DNA of 64,000 bases. It comes from G963676795 sp963677215. GTDB lineage: Bacteria > Desulfobacterota > Desulfuromonadia > Desulfuromonadales > Geopsychrobacteraceae. Where the stretch lies: positions 2,480,001 to 2,544,000 of the forward strand of contig OY781919.1 of assembly GCA_963677215.1 (NCBI GenBank), in the 5' to 3' direction. The position numbers and the translations under genes are program-made. This document shows, piece after piece, positions 43,605 through 52,594 of the stretch. Below the pieces are notes generated by a model that was given only the letters and a program-made list of their open reading frames with translations, did no database searches and was not told where the DNA came from. Positions within the stretch are counted from its first letter, which is position 1. Every line of letters begins with the position of its first letter.

Positions 43605-43622
43605 AGTATCCTAAAGGATACT
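43605..43622. promoter_or_regulatory. palindrome in the HxlR/oxidoreductase divergent promoter
   Basis: AGTATCC-TAAA-GGATACT is a perfect 7-bp inverted repeat 13 bp upstream of the regulator gene. A second, looser AGTAC...GTACT lies just beyond. Both fit HxlR operator form and could give autorepression and control of the divergent enzyme gene. Confidence 0.6.
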
Positions 43623-43718
43623 ACAGTACAAAAAAGTGCGTACTTGTTAAATTGATTGGTACTGATTATGTTTTGAAGCGTCTTTTCTGTCTACCTCAAA
43701 ATATCGGGAGTAAATCTC

Positions 43719-44711
43719 ATGGATTCATTCAAGGCGCTGCTCGTTGAGCAGCCTGAAGCAAAAAAGTTCACCCGCTCCATCGTTACCCGCCAGCTTGCCG
43801 ATCTGCCCTCTGGCGATCTGGTCGTGCGGGTTATGTATTCCTCGCTCAACTTCAAGGATGCTCTTTCCGCAACCGGCAATCCGGGAGTGACCAGAAACTT
43901 TCCGCATACTCCGGGAATCGACGCCGCCGGGACTGTCATTTCCTGCGACAATGATAGTTTCAAACCGGGGGACGAGGTGATCGTCACCAGCTACGATCTG
44001 GGCATGAATACCGACGGCGGGTTTGCGCAGGTCATCCGTGTTCCTTCAGCTTGGGCGCTCAAGTTACCTGCCGGTTTGAGCATCAAGGAGAGCATGATGT
44101 TCGGCACCGCCGGACTGACGGCCGCGCTGTCGGTCAACGAAGTGGTTGAAAGCGGCGTAACGCCGGATTCCGGGCCGGTTGCTGTGACCGGTGCAACAGG
44201 GGGTGTTGGTTGCCTGGCCGTAGCGATCCTGGCCAAGCTCGGCTATCAGGTGACGGCGGTGACCGGCAAGCTGAGCGAAGAAGCCTACCTGAAGGGGCTT
44301 GGTGCGACAGCGGTCATGGAACGCAGCGAATTTGTTAAAGGTGCGGAGCGCCCTTTGATGAAGCCGGTCTGGGCTGCGGTGGTCGATTGCGCCGGCGGGC
44401 AGATGCTTTCTGCGGCGCTGAAAGCGACAAGGTATGATGGGGTTGTCACCTGTTGCGGACTGGTTGACTCTGCGGACCTGAACGTCAATGTCTTTCCCTT
44501 CATCTTGCGCGGTGTCAGGTTGATCGGCATCGATTCTGCCGAGTGTTCAATGGAAAAGCGTCTGAACGTCTGGAACAAGATGGCCACGGAATGGAAATTG
44601 GACGATCTTGAACAGCGGACTGATGAAGTGAGGCTGGAACAACTGGAAGAGAAAATCGGGCTGATCCTCAAAGGGCAGTTGAAACGCCGGGTTCTGGTCA
44701 ACCTGGAATAA
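43719..44711 (+). CDS. acryloyl-CoA reductase / YhdH-family oxidoreductase
   Basis: 330 residues of the zinc-free MDR family. MYSSLNFKDALSATGN and PGIDAAGTV are the YhdH/AcuI signatures, and the NADPH-binding loop is VTGATGGVGCLA (about 152-163). Characterised members reduce acryloyl-CoA or quinone-like electrophiles with NADPH. The adjacent HxlR-type regulator favours a role in reactive-carbonyl or electrophile stress. GGGAG lies upstream of the ATG. Confidence 0.85.
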   Translation: MDSFKALLVEQPEAKKFTRSIVTRQLADLPSGDLVVRVMYSSLNFKDALSATGNPGVTRNFPHTPGIDAAGTVISCDNDSFKPGDEVIVTSYDLGMNTDGGFAQVIRVPSAWALKLPAGLSIKESMMFGTAGLTAALSVNEVVESGVTPDSGPVAVTGATGGVGCLAVAILAKLGYQVTAVTGKLSEEAYLKGLGATAVMERSEFVKGAERPLMKPVWAAVVDCAGGQMLSAALKATRYDGVVTCCGLVDSADLNVNVFPFILRGVRLIGIDSAECSMEKRLNVWNKMATEWKLDDLEQRTDEVRLEQLEEKIGLILKGQLKRRVLVNLE

Positions 44712-44726
44712 CAGTTATGCCGTTGT

Positions 44727-44750
44727 GGCGGGCCGTTTTATCGGCTCGCC
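44727..44750 (+). terminator. hairpin after the oxidoreductase gene
   Basis: GGCGGGCCG and CGGCTCGCC pair with one mismatch around TTTTAT. A strong T tract is absent. The structured repeat B begins 20 bp later. Confidence 0.5.
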
Positions 44751-44769
44751 ATGCTTGTTTCATACCTTC

Positions 44770-45204
44770 AAGTCGGGAACCGGCTTTGCGATTGCGCGAA
44801 TTCAAGGCGCGAAGCGCCTTGTCTGAGCGTGTAGAGAGCTGCAGCCCAAAGGCTACGAAGAGCGTTAGGGACAATTGACGTCAGTGTTTTTAGCGCTTTC
44901 TTTTGGTTGCGTTTTCTTTGTCGCCACAAAGAAAATGAACCCGGCTGGCGGGCCGGGACCCGCCGGTGTTGTTTTTAAAGTCAGAAAAAACTCAAGATCA
45001 AAACCACGGGGTCGCGGCCCCGAACGCCGCCTTGCTTTTTGACCGGGGCCTCAAAAAGTTAGCAAAAATGGCTCTTTCATAATGTCTGCAGTGTTTCTGC
45101 GTCTCTGCGTGGTCTCAAACCAGCAACAGACCTCGCGCCCCACGATGAGAAGGCTCATCTAATGGGCAGAACCGGAAAAACTCTGCATTGCAGAGTTTTG
45201 ATGG
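44770..45204 (+). repeat. structured dispersed repeat, copy B (candidate RNA)
   Basis: Homologous along its length to 21317-21761. Its covarying stems are CAAGGCGC-gaa-GCGCCTTG (44803-44821), GATGAG-aagg-CTCATC (45144-45159) and AACTCTGC-att-GCAGAGTT (45179-45197). Each has different bases but the same pairing as in copy A. It fills the gap between convergent genes at 44711 and 45213. Confidence 0.75.
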
Positions 45205-45212
45205 AAATATTG

Positions 45213-45791
45213 TTAGGGAGTCTCCGGTTTGCGGGCCACCAGGCCGACCAGCGTCCCACCCTTCTTGGAAGTTTCGACTCCTTCTTCATAACGCAGAATC
45301 TGCCAGTCCTTAAAGGTGTCGAGCAACTCAGCCTGGTTAAGAACCATCAGTGGTTCAGGGCTGCAGGGTTGGTCGATACCCACCTCGCTGAAGGTCCGGA
45401 TGATCAGCAGTCCACCCGGTTTGACCAGCTCTTTGAGCTGCGTCAGGAGAGGTCGGTGCAGGTAGTAGAAATTAATGATCAGGTCAAAGGGCCCCTGCGG
45501 CAGCTGAGGTTGTTTTTCAAGGTCAACCTCAGCGGTCGCAATCTGCAGATCGAACTCCTGTGCTTCTGCCTGTAATTGTTTTAAGGCGATGGCGGAATAA
45601 TCGATCGCGGTAACCTGATAGCCGTGCTGGGCCAGGAATAGGGCGTTGCGGCCGCGTCCGCAGGCGACGTCGAGAGCCGTTCCCTTATGGAGAAGCTCTT
45701 CCTGCTGAAGCAGCCAGTTATCGACCTTCCAGCCGTCGTGTGAATCACGGTTCTGCCAGCGTTCGTTCCAGAAATCACGGGTGCGGGACAT
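45213..45791 (-). CDS. TehB-like SAM-dependent methyltransferase
   Basis: 192 residues. It opens with FWNERWQNRD, then motif I ALDVACGRGRNALFLA (about 39-54) and TAIDYSAIAL; INFYYLHRPLL replaces the usual motif IV. This resembles the tellurite-resistance/thiopurine-type group, which methylates small anions or thiols. It is the last gene of the 2-hydroxyacid operon by spacing (10 bp from the transporter gene), though its link to that pathway is unclear. AAAGGA precedes the ATG. Confidence 0.8.
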   Translation of the reverse strand: MSRTRDFWNERWQNRDSHDGWKVDNWLLQQEELLHKGTALDVACGRGRNALFLAQHGYQVTAIDYSAIALKQLQAEAQEFDLQIATAEVDLEKQPQLPQGPFDLIINFYYLHRPLLTQLKELVKPGGLLIIRTFSEVGIDQPCSPEPLMVLNQAELLDTFKDWQILRYEEGVETSKKGGTLVGLVARKPETP

Positions 45792-45801
45792 TTTAGTTCC
45801 T

Positions 45802-46668
45802 TTAACGTTTCAGCAGCCAGACGGCGACAAGTGTCAAAGCAATGCCAAAGATCCGTCTGGAGGTCAGTTTTTCATGATAGATCAGCGCCGAAAGAACAAT
45901 GGCGATGACGAAATGCATGCCAACGATCATGGCGATAGATGACAGCGGTCCTGCTTCCAGCGCGGTCAAAAAGGCGTAGAAGCCAAAGAAGTTCAGGATG
46001 CCCATCCCCAGGCCGATCAGCACTGAGGCTTTGATGTTGCCATGGCCGTCCGTTTTTTTCCAGGTTCGGTTGATCAGCAGGGAAAAAATTGTGGCCAGCA
46101 GGTAGGAGAGGGCCATGAAATCGGTCTTGCCGGTGTGGATTGCTGCAAACTTGCAGGAGAGCGACGAAATCGCCCCGCAGAGAATCGCTCCGCCCAAGAA
46201 CCAGTAGCCGCTTCTGGCATAATCGACAACCGATGAACTGCCAGATTTGGCCGTGTCGCGGCCGAGGACGACCACCACGGCAAAGCCGAGCAGAACACCA
46301 AGCCACTGTAAGCCACTCAAGCGTTCACCAAAATAGATGACTGAAGCAAGAATGACCAGAATCAGGTTGAGGCGATTGATCGGAAAGGTGACACTGGCCG
46401 GCAGGTGGCGCAACGCTTCGATATGCAGGATCGTAGCGCCGGCAAAGGAGGCGCTGTTGATCAGCGACAACAGCAGCAGGATTTTGAAATCGCTTGCCGG
46501 GGTGCCGCCACTGAAGTAGCTGACGCCACTTAACAGTGTGACCGTGCCCATGAACAGGGCGGTGGTCAGGGCCGAATTACACCTCTTCTCGGCGGTGACC
46601 TTGTAAAGAAAGCGCTGACTGCCCATCAGCAGCAGCGCTATCAGGCTGTAGAGATACCAACTGCCCAT
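45802..46668 (-). CDS. EamA/DMT-family transporter
   Basis: 288 residues with ten hydrophobic spans in two repeats (EamA), each ending in a loop such as NRLNLILVILASVIYFGERLSGLQWLGV. It is probably a metabolite exporter; the substrate is unknown. It starts 11 bp after the stop of the LutB-LutC gene on the same strand, hence it is likely in the same operon. Confidence 0.8.
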   Translation of the reverse strand: MGSWYLYSLIALLLMGSQRFLYKVTAEKRCNSALTTALFMGTVTLLSGVSYFSGGTPASDFKILLLLSLINSASFAGATILHIEALRHLPASVTFPINRLNLILVILASVIYFGERLSGLQWLGVLLGFAVVVVLGRDTAKSGSSSVVDYARSGYWFLGGAILCGAISSLSCKFAAIHTGKTDFMALSYLLATIFSLLINRTWKKTDGHGNIKASVLIGLGMGILNFFGFYAFLTALEAGPLSSIAMIVGMHFVIAIVLSALIYHEKLTSRRIFGIALTLVAVWLLKR

Positions 46669-46679
46669 CGTCTCAGTGA

Positions 46680-48692
46680 TCAGGTCAACTCAGCGTCGTC
46701 GATGATCCAGTGAATGACCCGGCGCGGGCCGTGAACACCGACGGTCATGGTCCCCTCGATATCGCCGGTCCGGCTTGGGCCACTGATCTGGATCAGGCGC
46801 GACGGCATGTCTCCAGTATTGACAGTCATGTAGGCTTTCAGATCGGCGTAGAGGACCGAGCGTGGCGTCAGGGTCACCTGAACCTCAGGCAGTAGCGAGG
46901 CCAGGGTGCCGTGCCCCGGCCCGGCGGCACAGACCAGCGATCCCGTCTCAGCCAGGTAGGCCCTGCTGAAGGTGAAACCGATCCTGGCCTGATCGAGCAG
47001 CGCCATGTCAAAGCCACTTTCGGCGGAGCTACTGGCAATCTGACAGTTGCTGGCAGTCAGGCTGTCGCTCAGTAGCTGATGCAGCTCCTTTGGCCAGCTG
47101 CCCTGCGGCAGAGCAACGATTGAGCAATCTTCCTGACTCAGCAGTTCCTGCAGTTGGTTCGGGAGCTCCTGACGCGAGATTTCGGTGACTTCAACACCTA
47201 CGGCTGTGGAACGCTGGCGATAGAGGCTGAACAGATCCGGTTCTTCAGCGGCTTCCTGGGGTAACTGTTTCGGACTCAGCTCTGCTTCGCGTTTGAGTTG
47301 CAGGCGTGGTTCAGCCTGATGACGCTGCTGCCACCACTTGCGGAAACCCGGTTCCTCCTTCGGCTGCGGCATCTCATGGTTCATGGCCCAGTTTCCGGCA
47401 CTCTTGTTGAGCTTGGGGAGTACGTCGGCAAGCTGCGGGGTGCGCAGCACCTTGCGCAGGGCCTGGAGACCACGGCGGTAGGCACCAGGAGTTGTGGTCA
47501 GGTGTGCGGCGAGGTCGGATGTGAAAGCGACCTTGCCGCTGCGGTTGCGCAGGGAACGATGATAGTCCGGCAGCGGGATCTTGACTGCGCAGACCTCGGC
47601 GCAGCGGCCGCACAGGGTACAGGCGTTGGCCAGGTCAGGGTATTCTTCGGAGCCCCACAGTGTCGATGAGAGGATTGAGCCCATTGGTCCGCAGTAAGGT
47701 GATTCGTAGGCATGACCGCCGACCGCCTTATAGACCGGGCAGTGGTTCAGACAGGCGCTGCAGTGCAGACAGTGGAGCATTTCGCGCCAGGGGCTGACGG
47801 CGATGTCGCGCCGGCCGTTGTCAAGCAGTACCACATGCAGCTCTTCTGGACCTTCGGTTTCTCCGGTACGGCGAGGTCCGGTGGTCATGTTGATATAGCT
47901 TGAAGCGCGCTGGCCGGTGGCTGAACAGGTCAAGAGCGAGAGGAAGTCGGGCAGGTCGGCGAGCGACGGAATCAGTTTCTCCATGCCGACCACGGCAACC
48001 TGCACCCTCGGCAGGGTGGTGCACATCCGGCCATTCCCTTCGTTGGTGACGATGGCGATGGTGCCGCTGTCAGCGACGGCGAAGTTGCAGCCGGTGATCC
48101 CCATTCCCGCGTCGAGGAAACGCTGGCGCAGCACCTTGCGGGCAAAGCGGACCATCCCTTCGACATCGAGATCCTTCGGTGCACCGATCTTCTCGGCAAA
48201 CAGCTGGCGGACCTCGTCCTGGTTGCGGTGGATCGCCGGAGCCATGATGTGCGAAGGATGCTCTCCGGCCAGCTGGATGATGAATTCTCCAAGGTCGGTC
48301 TCGGTGACTTCGACGCCGGCCTGCAGCAGCGCCTTGTTCAGTTCGATCTCTTCGGTGGTCATCGATTTCGATTTGACCGCCGTTGAGATGCCATGCTGGT
48401 TAGCGATTCGGGCAATAGTCCGGTTGGCTTCAGTAGCGTCTTTGGCCCAGTGGACATGGGCGCCGAGTTGTTCAAGCTTAGCGGCAAACAGCTGTGCCCA
48501 GTGATCGAGATCGGCGGAAACCTCAAGCTTGCGTGAGCGACCCCAGGTCCGTAATTCTTCAAAGCCCGGCTTGCTGTCGGTGGTTGTGGTGCGCATGGTG
48601 GTCAACAGGCCGGCTGTCTTGCGCACTGCGTTCTGCAACCGTTTGTTGCTGACGGCCCTGGCGCTCTGGGCGCGGAAGTTGCGGCGGCTCAT
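46680..48692 (-). CDS. LutB-LutC type fused lactate-utilisation iron-sulfur protein
   Basis: 670 residues. Residues about 60-290 form a LUD (DUF162) domain. Two 4Fe-4S motifs follow, CLHCSACLNHCP (about 300) and CTLCGRCAEVC (about 360). The C-terminal 140 residues are a second LUD domain of LutC type (AYLAETGSLVCAAGPGHGTLASLLPEV). LutB and LutC are usually separate proteins of the LutABC L-lactate oxidase. The ATG at 48692 overlaps the upstream stop by 4 nt, with AAGGAG upstream. Oxidation of lactate or a related 2-hydroxy acid in the cytoplasm is inferred. Confidence 0.85.
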   Translation of the reverse strand: MSRRNFRAQSARAVSNKRLQNAVRKTAGLLTTMRTTTTDSKPGFEELRTWGRSRKLEVSADLDHWAQLFAAKLEQLGAHVHWAKDATEANRTIARIANQHGISTAVKSKSMTTEEIELNKALLQAGVEVTETDLGEFIIQLAGEHPSHIMAPAIHRNQDEVRQLFAEKIGAPKDLDVEGMVRFARKVLRQRFLDAGMGITGCNFAVADSGTIAIVTNEGNGRMCTTLPRVQVAVVGMEKLIPSLADLPDFLSLLTCSATGQRASSYINMTTGPRRTGETEGPEELHVVLLDNGRRDIAVSPWREMLHCLHCSACLNHCPVYKAVGGHAYESPYCGPMGSILSSTLWGSEEYPDLANACTLCGRCAEVCAVKIPLPDYHRSLRNRSGKVAFTSDLAAHLTTTPGAYRRGLQALRKVLRTPQLADVLPKLNKSAGNWAMNHEMPQPKEEPGFRKWWQQRHQAEPRLQLKREAELSPKQLPQEAAEEPDLFSLYRQRSTAVGVEVTEISRQELPNQLQELLSQEDCSIVALPQGSWPKELHQLLSDSLTASNCQIASSSAESGFDMALLDQARIGFTFSRAYLAETGSLVCAAGPGHGTLASLLPEVQVTLTPRSVLYADLKAYMTVNTGDMPSRLIQISGPSRTGDIEGTMTVGVHGPRRVIHWIIDDAELT

Positions 48693-49438
48693 GACTGTGC
48701 TCCTTCCAGCGCTTCGGCGATCAATTCGGCCAGATGAGCAAAGCGCAAGGTCCTGCCACGTTTTTTCGCACCTCCAGAGATGTGGGTCAGGCAACTCAGG
48801 TCGAGGGAGGTGAGGATTTCGGCTTCGGTCGAAAAGATGTTATTCAACTTGTCTTCAAGCAGCTGGCCGGAGATTTCCGGTAGCTTGACGCTGAAGGTGC
48901 CGCCGAAGCCGCAGCAGGTATCCTTCTCCGGCAGTTCGATGTAGTTGTCGCCAAACAGCTGGGCCAGGTAATTTTCCGCAACGCCGCGCAGGCCGATGCC
49001 GCGCAGGGTCCGGCAGCTCGAATGGTAGGTGACGCGAATCGCCTGCGGGTGGCGGGGCAGTTCACGAACCCCGGCCTTGTTGAGGAACTCGCAGAACTCG
49101 TAGGTCTTTTCCCCCAGGGCGACAAACCGTCCATGGAGCTGGGGATCGTCGGCAAACAGCTGCGGGTAGTTGTTGCGCACGGTATCGACACAGGAGGAGG
49201 TCGGGGCGACGATCACTGCGGAGCTTTCAAAGACCTTGAGGAAATGCAGGGCAACCCGTTTGGCCTCGGAGATTTCATTGCAGTTGACCCATTTCTGGCC
49301 ACAGCAGGTCTGCTCCTGGGGGAAGTCGACCCTGAAGCCGGCCGCTTCAAGGACCGTGACGACGGCGCGCCCGGCCGCAGGGTAGAGCGCTTCGGCTGAG
49401 CAGGTCAGAAAGAGTGAGACGTTGGTCGGTAGAGACAT
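48689..49438 (-). CDS. LutA-like Fe-S oxidoreductase subunit
   Basis: 249 residues with two CCG domains: EQTCCGQKWVNC (about 45) and KDTCCGFGGTFS near residue 190, with the lone SSCVDTV and SSCRTLRG Cys that complete each cluster site. This is the LutA/YkgE form of the family, lacking a separate ferredoxin domain. CAGGAG lies 7 nt upstream of the ATG at 49438. It is translationally coupled to the LutB-LutC gene. Confidence 0.9.
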   Translation of the reverse strand: MSLPTNVSLFLTCSAEALYPAAGRAVVTVLEAAGFRVDFPQEQTCCGQKWVNCNEISEAKRVALHFLKVFESSAVIVAPTSSCVDTVRNNYPQLFADDPQLHGRFVALGEKTYEFCEFLNKAGVRELPRHPQAIRVTYHSSCRTLRGIGLRGVAENYLAQLFGDNYIELPEKDTCCGFGGTFSVKLPEISGQLLEDKLNNIFSTEAEILTSLDLSCLTHISGGAKKRGRTLRFAHLAELIAEALEGAQS

Positions 49439-49454
49439 GAAAACTCCTGAAACT

Positions 49455-50720
49455 TTATAGAACCGAAGCGACATAGGGGCCGCCCGGCATGGCGTAGATG
49501 CGATCGCTTGCGGCGCACAGCTCTGCCAGTGTCGTATCGAGGTCGGTGACCAGGGTGATGCCGAACGGATCGACCTGCTCCTGGGTCAATCCGGGTGCGT
49601 AGAGCAGGATGCGGCCGGCTTTCTCAAGGGTCTGAAAATAGACCTGGGCCCCCCACTGGTCAATAACGAAATTGTCCGGGTCGCTGTAGATGCGGCGGAA
49701 TTCGGCCGGTGAGGCCTTGGCTGAAGCAATGATCTCGCAGTAGCTTTTGCTCCCCAACCCTTGGCTGCAGCCGGCGATCATCAGGATGGTCCCGCCAGGT
49801 TTGACGATCTCTCCGGCGGCGATCAGCCCCTTGGTTGCCTGGTAGAAGAGGGCGTCGAGCGGATAGCCGCCGCCGCTGGTGATGACCAGGTCGGCAGGCT
49901 CGCCAACATGAACAACCGAATTCGCTTCGGCCTTGCGGCAGCCGGCGTTGAAGGCTTCGATCACATCGCCGGCAAAAACGGCTACCGGCTGCTTGGCATG
50001 ATCAACGATGACGTTGACGATGAAATCGACTCCCGCTTGGTCACAGATACTGTTGATATGCTGGCGAAATGGGTTGTCTTCGATACTGGTGGTGGCCACT
50101 TTGGGGTGGTCGACCAGGGCGAAGGAGTGCATGAACTTCATGGTTGCGAAGCTGGAAATTCCCGGCAGGATCGACTTGCCACCGCCGGAGAAACCGGCAA
50201 AGGGGTGCGGTTCGATCAGTCCGGTGAGGATCTTCAGCTCAGCATCGAGGTAATGGCCGTTGACCTCGATCGGGGCGCCGTCGATGGTCATGATGTGGCG
50301 CAGAGTTTCTTTATCCTCGCAGTCGTGGTTGATGATCCGGTAGTTTTGTACAATCTCTTCCCCGACCAGTTCGATCAGTTCGTCACCCAGGTTGGGGCGG
50401 TGCATGCCGGTGGCGATCAGGATGGTGATCTCTTGGCGCGTGATCCCGGCGTTTTCCAGGGTTGTCAGCAGCGGCGGCAGCAGCAGTTTGTTCGGTACCG
50501 GCCGGGTGATGTCGGAGATGACGACGCAGGCCGATTTTTTGCCGTTCGCCAGTTCAACCAGGGGCCTCGTGCCGATCGGTTCGCGCAGGACGCCGGCAAT
50601 CTCGTCTGTCGTCAGCCGTTGGGCATGGTGGCTGGCGCTCTGAATGATCCGGCAGCGGTTTTCATCGACCGGAAGTTCAAGGTTCAAACTATCGCGATGA
50701 CAGGGGAATGCAATCTTCAT
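49455..50720 (-). CDS. LarA-family nickel-pincer-dependent 2-hydroxyacid racemase-like protein
   Basis: 421 residues of the LarA (DUF2088) family. The signature IEPHPFAGFSGGGKSILPG contains the conserved His and Lys that hold the nickel-pincer cofactor, and FVIDQWGAQVYFQ and SGGGYPLDALFYQ are also typical. LarA interconverts D- and L-lactate; relatives act on malate, sulfolactate or sugar acids, so substrate is uncertain. LarB, LarC and LarE genes for the cofactor are not in the window. It lies between the TRAP genes and lutA. Confidence 0.85.
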   Translation of the reverse strand: MKIAFPCHRDSLNLELPVDENRCRIIQSASHHAQRLTTDEIAGVLREPIGTRPLVELANGKKSACVVISDITRPVPNKLLLPPLLTTLENAGITRQEITILIATGMHRPNLGDELIELVGEEIVQNYRIINHDCEDKETLRHIMTIDGAPIEVNGHYLDAELKILTGLIEPHPFAGFSGGGKSILPGISSFATMKFMHSFALVDHPKVATTSIEDNPFRQHINSICDQAGVDFIVNVIVDHAKQPVAVFAGDVIEAFNAGCRKAEANSVVHVGEPADLVITSGGGYPLDALFYQATKGLIAAGEIVKPGGTILMIAGCSQGLGSKSYCEIIASAKASPAEFRRIYSDPDNFVIDQWGAQVYFQTLEKAGRILLYAPGLTQEQVDPFGITLVTDLDTTLAELCAASDRIYAMPGGPYVASVL

Positions 50721-50729
50721 AAACGGATC

Positions 50730-52007
50730 TTACCTCAAAAACAGTTTCGGCAGCAGCAGGGAGATGGCCGGAATATAGGTCACCGCCAGCAGGCAGAGGA
50801 GCAACAGGCCGAGGAAGGGGAGGACCCCCCTGACCACGGTTTTGATGCTTTCGCCGGTGACCCCCATGGAAACGAACAGGTTGAGTCCGAATGGCGGGGT
50901 GAGCATGCCGAACTCGATGTTGAGGACCATGATGATGCCGAAATGCACCAGGTCGATATTGTAGCCCTGCAGGGTGTTGAGAAACAGCGGCGAAAGGATC
51001 AGCACCGCGCTGACGCTGTCCATGAAACAGCCGAGCAGCAGCAGGAACAGGTTGATGACCAGCAGAAACAGCCAGGGGCTGTCGATGTGGCTCATGACAA
51101 AGTTGGCGACCATGGCCGGAATCTCTTCCGAGGTCAGCAGCCAGTTGAAGGTCATTGCACCGGCCAGCAGAAACAGCAGGCAGGCGGCCATGATCGAGGC
51201 TTCCTTGCAGATCTCCGGAATTTCCAGAATAGTACATTCGCGGTAGATGAACAGTTCGACGATCAGGGCATAGATGACACTGATGGCGGCCGCTTCGGTC
51301 GGGGTGAAGACTCCGGAGTAGATGCCGCCCAGAACGATGATCGGCAGCAGAATCGCCCAGAAGCCTTGCTTGCCGGTGCGTAGAACTTCACCCCAGGACG
51401 GTTTCTGCTGAAGCTTCCAGTCGTTCTGGCGCGAGCGCAGCAGGGTGTAGGCGATCAGCACCAGGCCTATCAGCAGTCCGGGCAGTATGCCGGCGAGGAA
51501 CATTTCCTGGACCGAGACGTTCATGACCATGCAGTAGAGGATCATCGGGATCGACGGTGGGATGACGATGCCGAGGGAGCCGGAGGTGGTGATCAGGCCG
51601 ATGGAAAAACGCTTGTGGTAGCCGGCTTCAACCAGGGCGGGAACCATGATCGAGCCGATGGCGACAACGGTGGCGGGCCCGGAGCCGGAGATCGCGGCAA
51701 AGAAGATACAGGCCAGAACTCCGGAAATCCCTAAACCACCTGGAATCCAGCCGACCAGCGAATTGATAAATGCGATCAGCCGTCTGGCGATCGCACCCTT
51801 GGTCATGATCGTGCCGGCGAGGACGAAGAAGGGGATTGCCAGTAGGATAAAGTTATCCAGCGCGTTAAACAGCTGTTCAACGACCGCCTGGGCTGGGGTG
51901 AAGGAGAAGAAGTAGAGGGCGATCATGGTGACAATGGTCAGCATGAAGGCCAATGGTACTCCGGCCAGCATCAGGGCAGCAAAGCAGATTACTACGGTGG
52001 TCATCAT
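50730..52007 (-). CDS. dctM: TRAP transporter large permease (DctM)
   Basis: 425 residues with about 12 spans. Typical DctM sequences are present: FALLVDHP-like C-terminal loops are absent but GVPLAFMLTIVTMIALYFF, GGLGISGVLACIFFAAISGSGPATVVAIG and FTPTEAAAISVIYALIVE are. It forms the sodium-coupled channel of a TRAP importer. Its ATG overlaps dctQ's stop by 4 nt, and larA-like follows 9 bp downstream. Confidence 0.9.
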   Translation of the reverse strand: MMTTVVICFAALMLAGVPLAFMLTIVTMIALYFFSFTPAQAVVEQLFNALDNFILLAIPFFVLAGTIMTKGAIARRLIAFINSLVGWIPGGLGISGVLACIFFAAISGSGPATVVAIGSIMVPALVEAGYHKRFSIGLITTSGSLGIVIPPSIPMILYCMVMNVSVQEMFLAGILPGLLIGLVLIAYTLLRSRQNDWKLQQKPSWGEVLRTGKQGFWAILLPIIVLGGIYSGVFTPTEAAAISVIYALIVELFIYRECTILEIPEICKEASIMAACLLFLLAGAMTFNWLLTSEEIPAMVANFVMSHIDSPWLFLLVINLFLLLLGCFMDSVSAVLILSPLFLNTLQGYNIDLVHFGIIMVLNIEFGMLTPPFGLNLFVSMGVTGESIKTVVRGVLPFLGLLLLCLLAVTYIPAISLLLPKLFLR

Positions 52008-52501
52008 GATGGCTGCACCTTCTTCGCTTTGTGTTGCCCCAGTAATGCCAGCAGGCTCTGTCGATAAAAACGAATCGCCATGATCGCCGAAAAGAATGGC
52101 AGCGGCAGGTAAAAAATGTACATTGGCACCTGCATTGCCGCTGTGGTGTTGCCATATTTCAGATTCTGCAGGACCAGATCCAGTCCATACCAGGCCAGCA
52201 TGGCGAGGGCGGTACCGCAGAGCAGGCCGATCAGCAGTTGGAGGATACGGCCGATCAGGGGGGAGACGCTGTTGCTTAACAGATCCATGGAAAAATGCAT
52301 GCCGTGTTTGACCCCGAGGGATGCACCGAGAAAGGTGGCAAAGATGCCGATATAGCGGCCGGCTTCCTCGAACCAGGTGAAGCTGTAATCAAAACCATAA
52401 CGGCAGACAACCTGGATAACGGCGATGATCGCCAGGCCCAGAAAAGTCAGGCTTAAAACCAGCTCTTCAATGTATCCGAGCAGGGTGAAAATGCGTCTCA
52501 T
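52004..52501 (-). CDS. dctQ: TRAP transporter small permease (DctQ)
   Basis: 165 residues, four hydrophobic segments, with the DctQ sequences VVCRYGFDYSFTWFEEAGRYI and GASLGVKHGMHFSMDLL. It pairs with DctM in the inner membrane. A 12-bp hairpin and a palindrome lie between it and dctP, probably setting the ratio of binding protein to permease. Confidence 0.9.
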   Translation of the reverse strand: MRRIFTLLGYIEELVLSLTFLGLAIIAVIQVVCRYGFDYSFTWFEEAGRYIGIFATFLGASLGVKHGMHFSMDLLSNSVSPLIGRILQLLIGLLCGTALAMLAWYGLDLVLQNLKYGNTTAAMQVPMYIFYLPLPFFSAIMAIRFYRQSLLALLGQHKAKKVQPS

Positions 52502-52517
52502 TTGAACTCCGAACGGA

Positions 52518-52547
52518 CCAAGGGAGGGGATCTTCCCCCTCCCTTGG
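52518..52547 (-). terminator. intercistronic hairpin between dctP and dctQ
   Basis: CCAAGGGAGGGG and CCCCTCCCTTGG are perfectly complementary around 6 nt. No T tract follows on the minus strand, so it is more likely an RNA-stabilising or partial termination element that raises dctP over dctQM. Confidence 0.6.
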
Positions 52548-52567
52548 CTTGATGTTTTTTCTTCGTC

Positions 52568-52585
52568 TCCGTGTCATGACACGGA
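52568..52585. promoter_or_regulatory. 18-bp perfect palindrome after dctP
   Basis: TCCGTGTCATGACACGGA lies 9 bp beyond the dctP stop. In RNA it would form a hairpin without a stable loop; in DNA it could be a protein site. Its role is unknown. Confidence 0.5.
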
Positions 52586-52594
52586 TGCTGTTTC

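Noticed and set aside
49761..51383. A 540-codon open frame on the plus strand opposite the larA-like and dctM genes
   Set aside because: Both minus-strand genes are strongly supported by family motifs; the opposite frame has a repetitive Gln/Asp/Gly-rich composition typical of antisense to GC-biased codons and no ribosome site.
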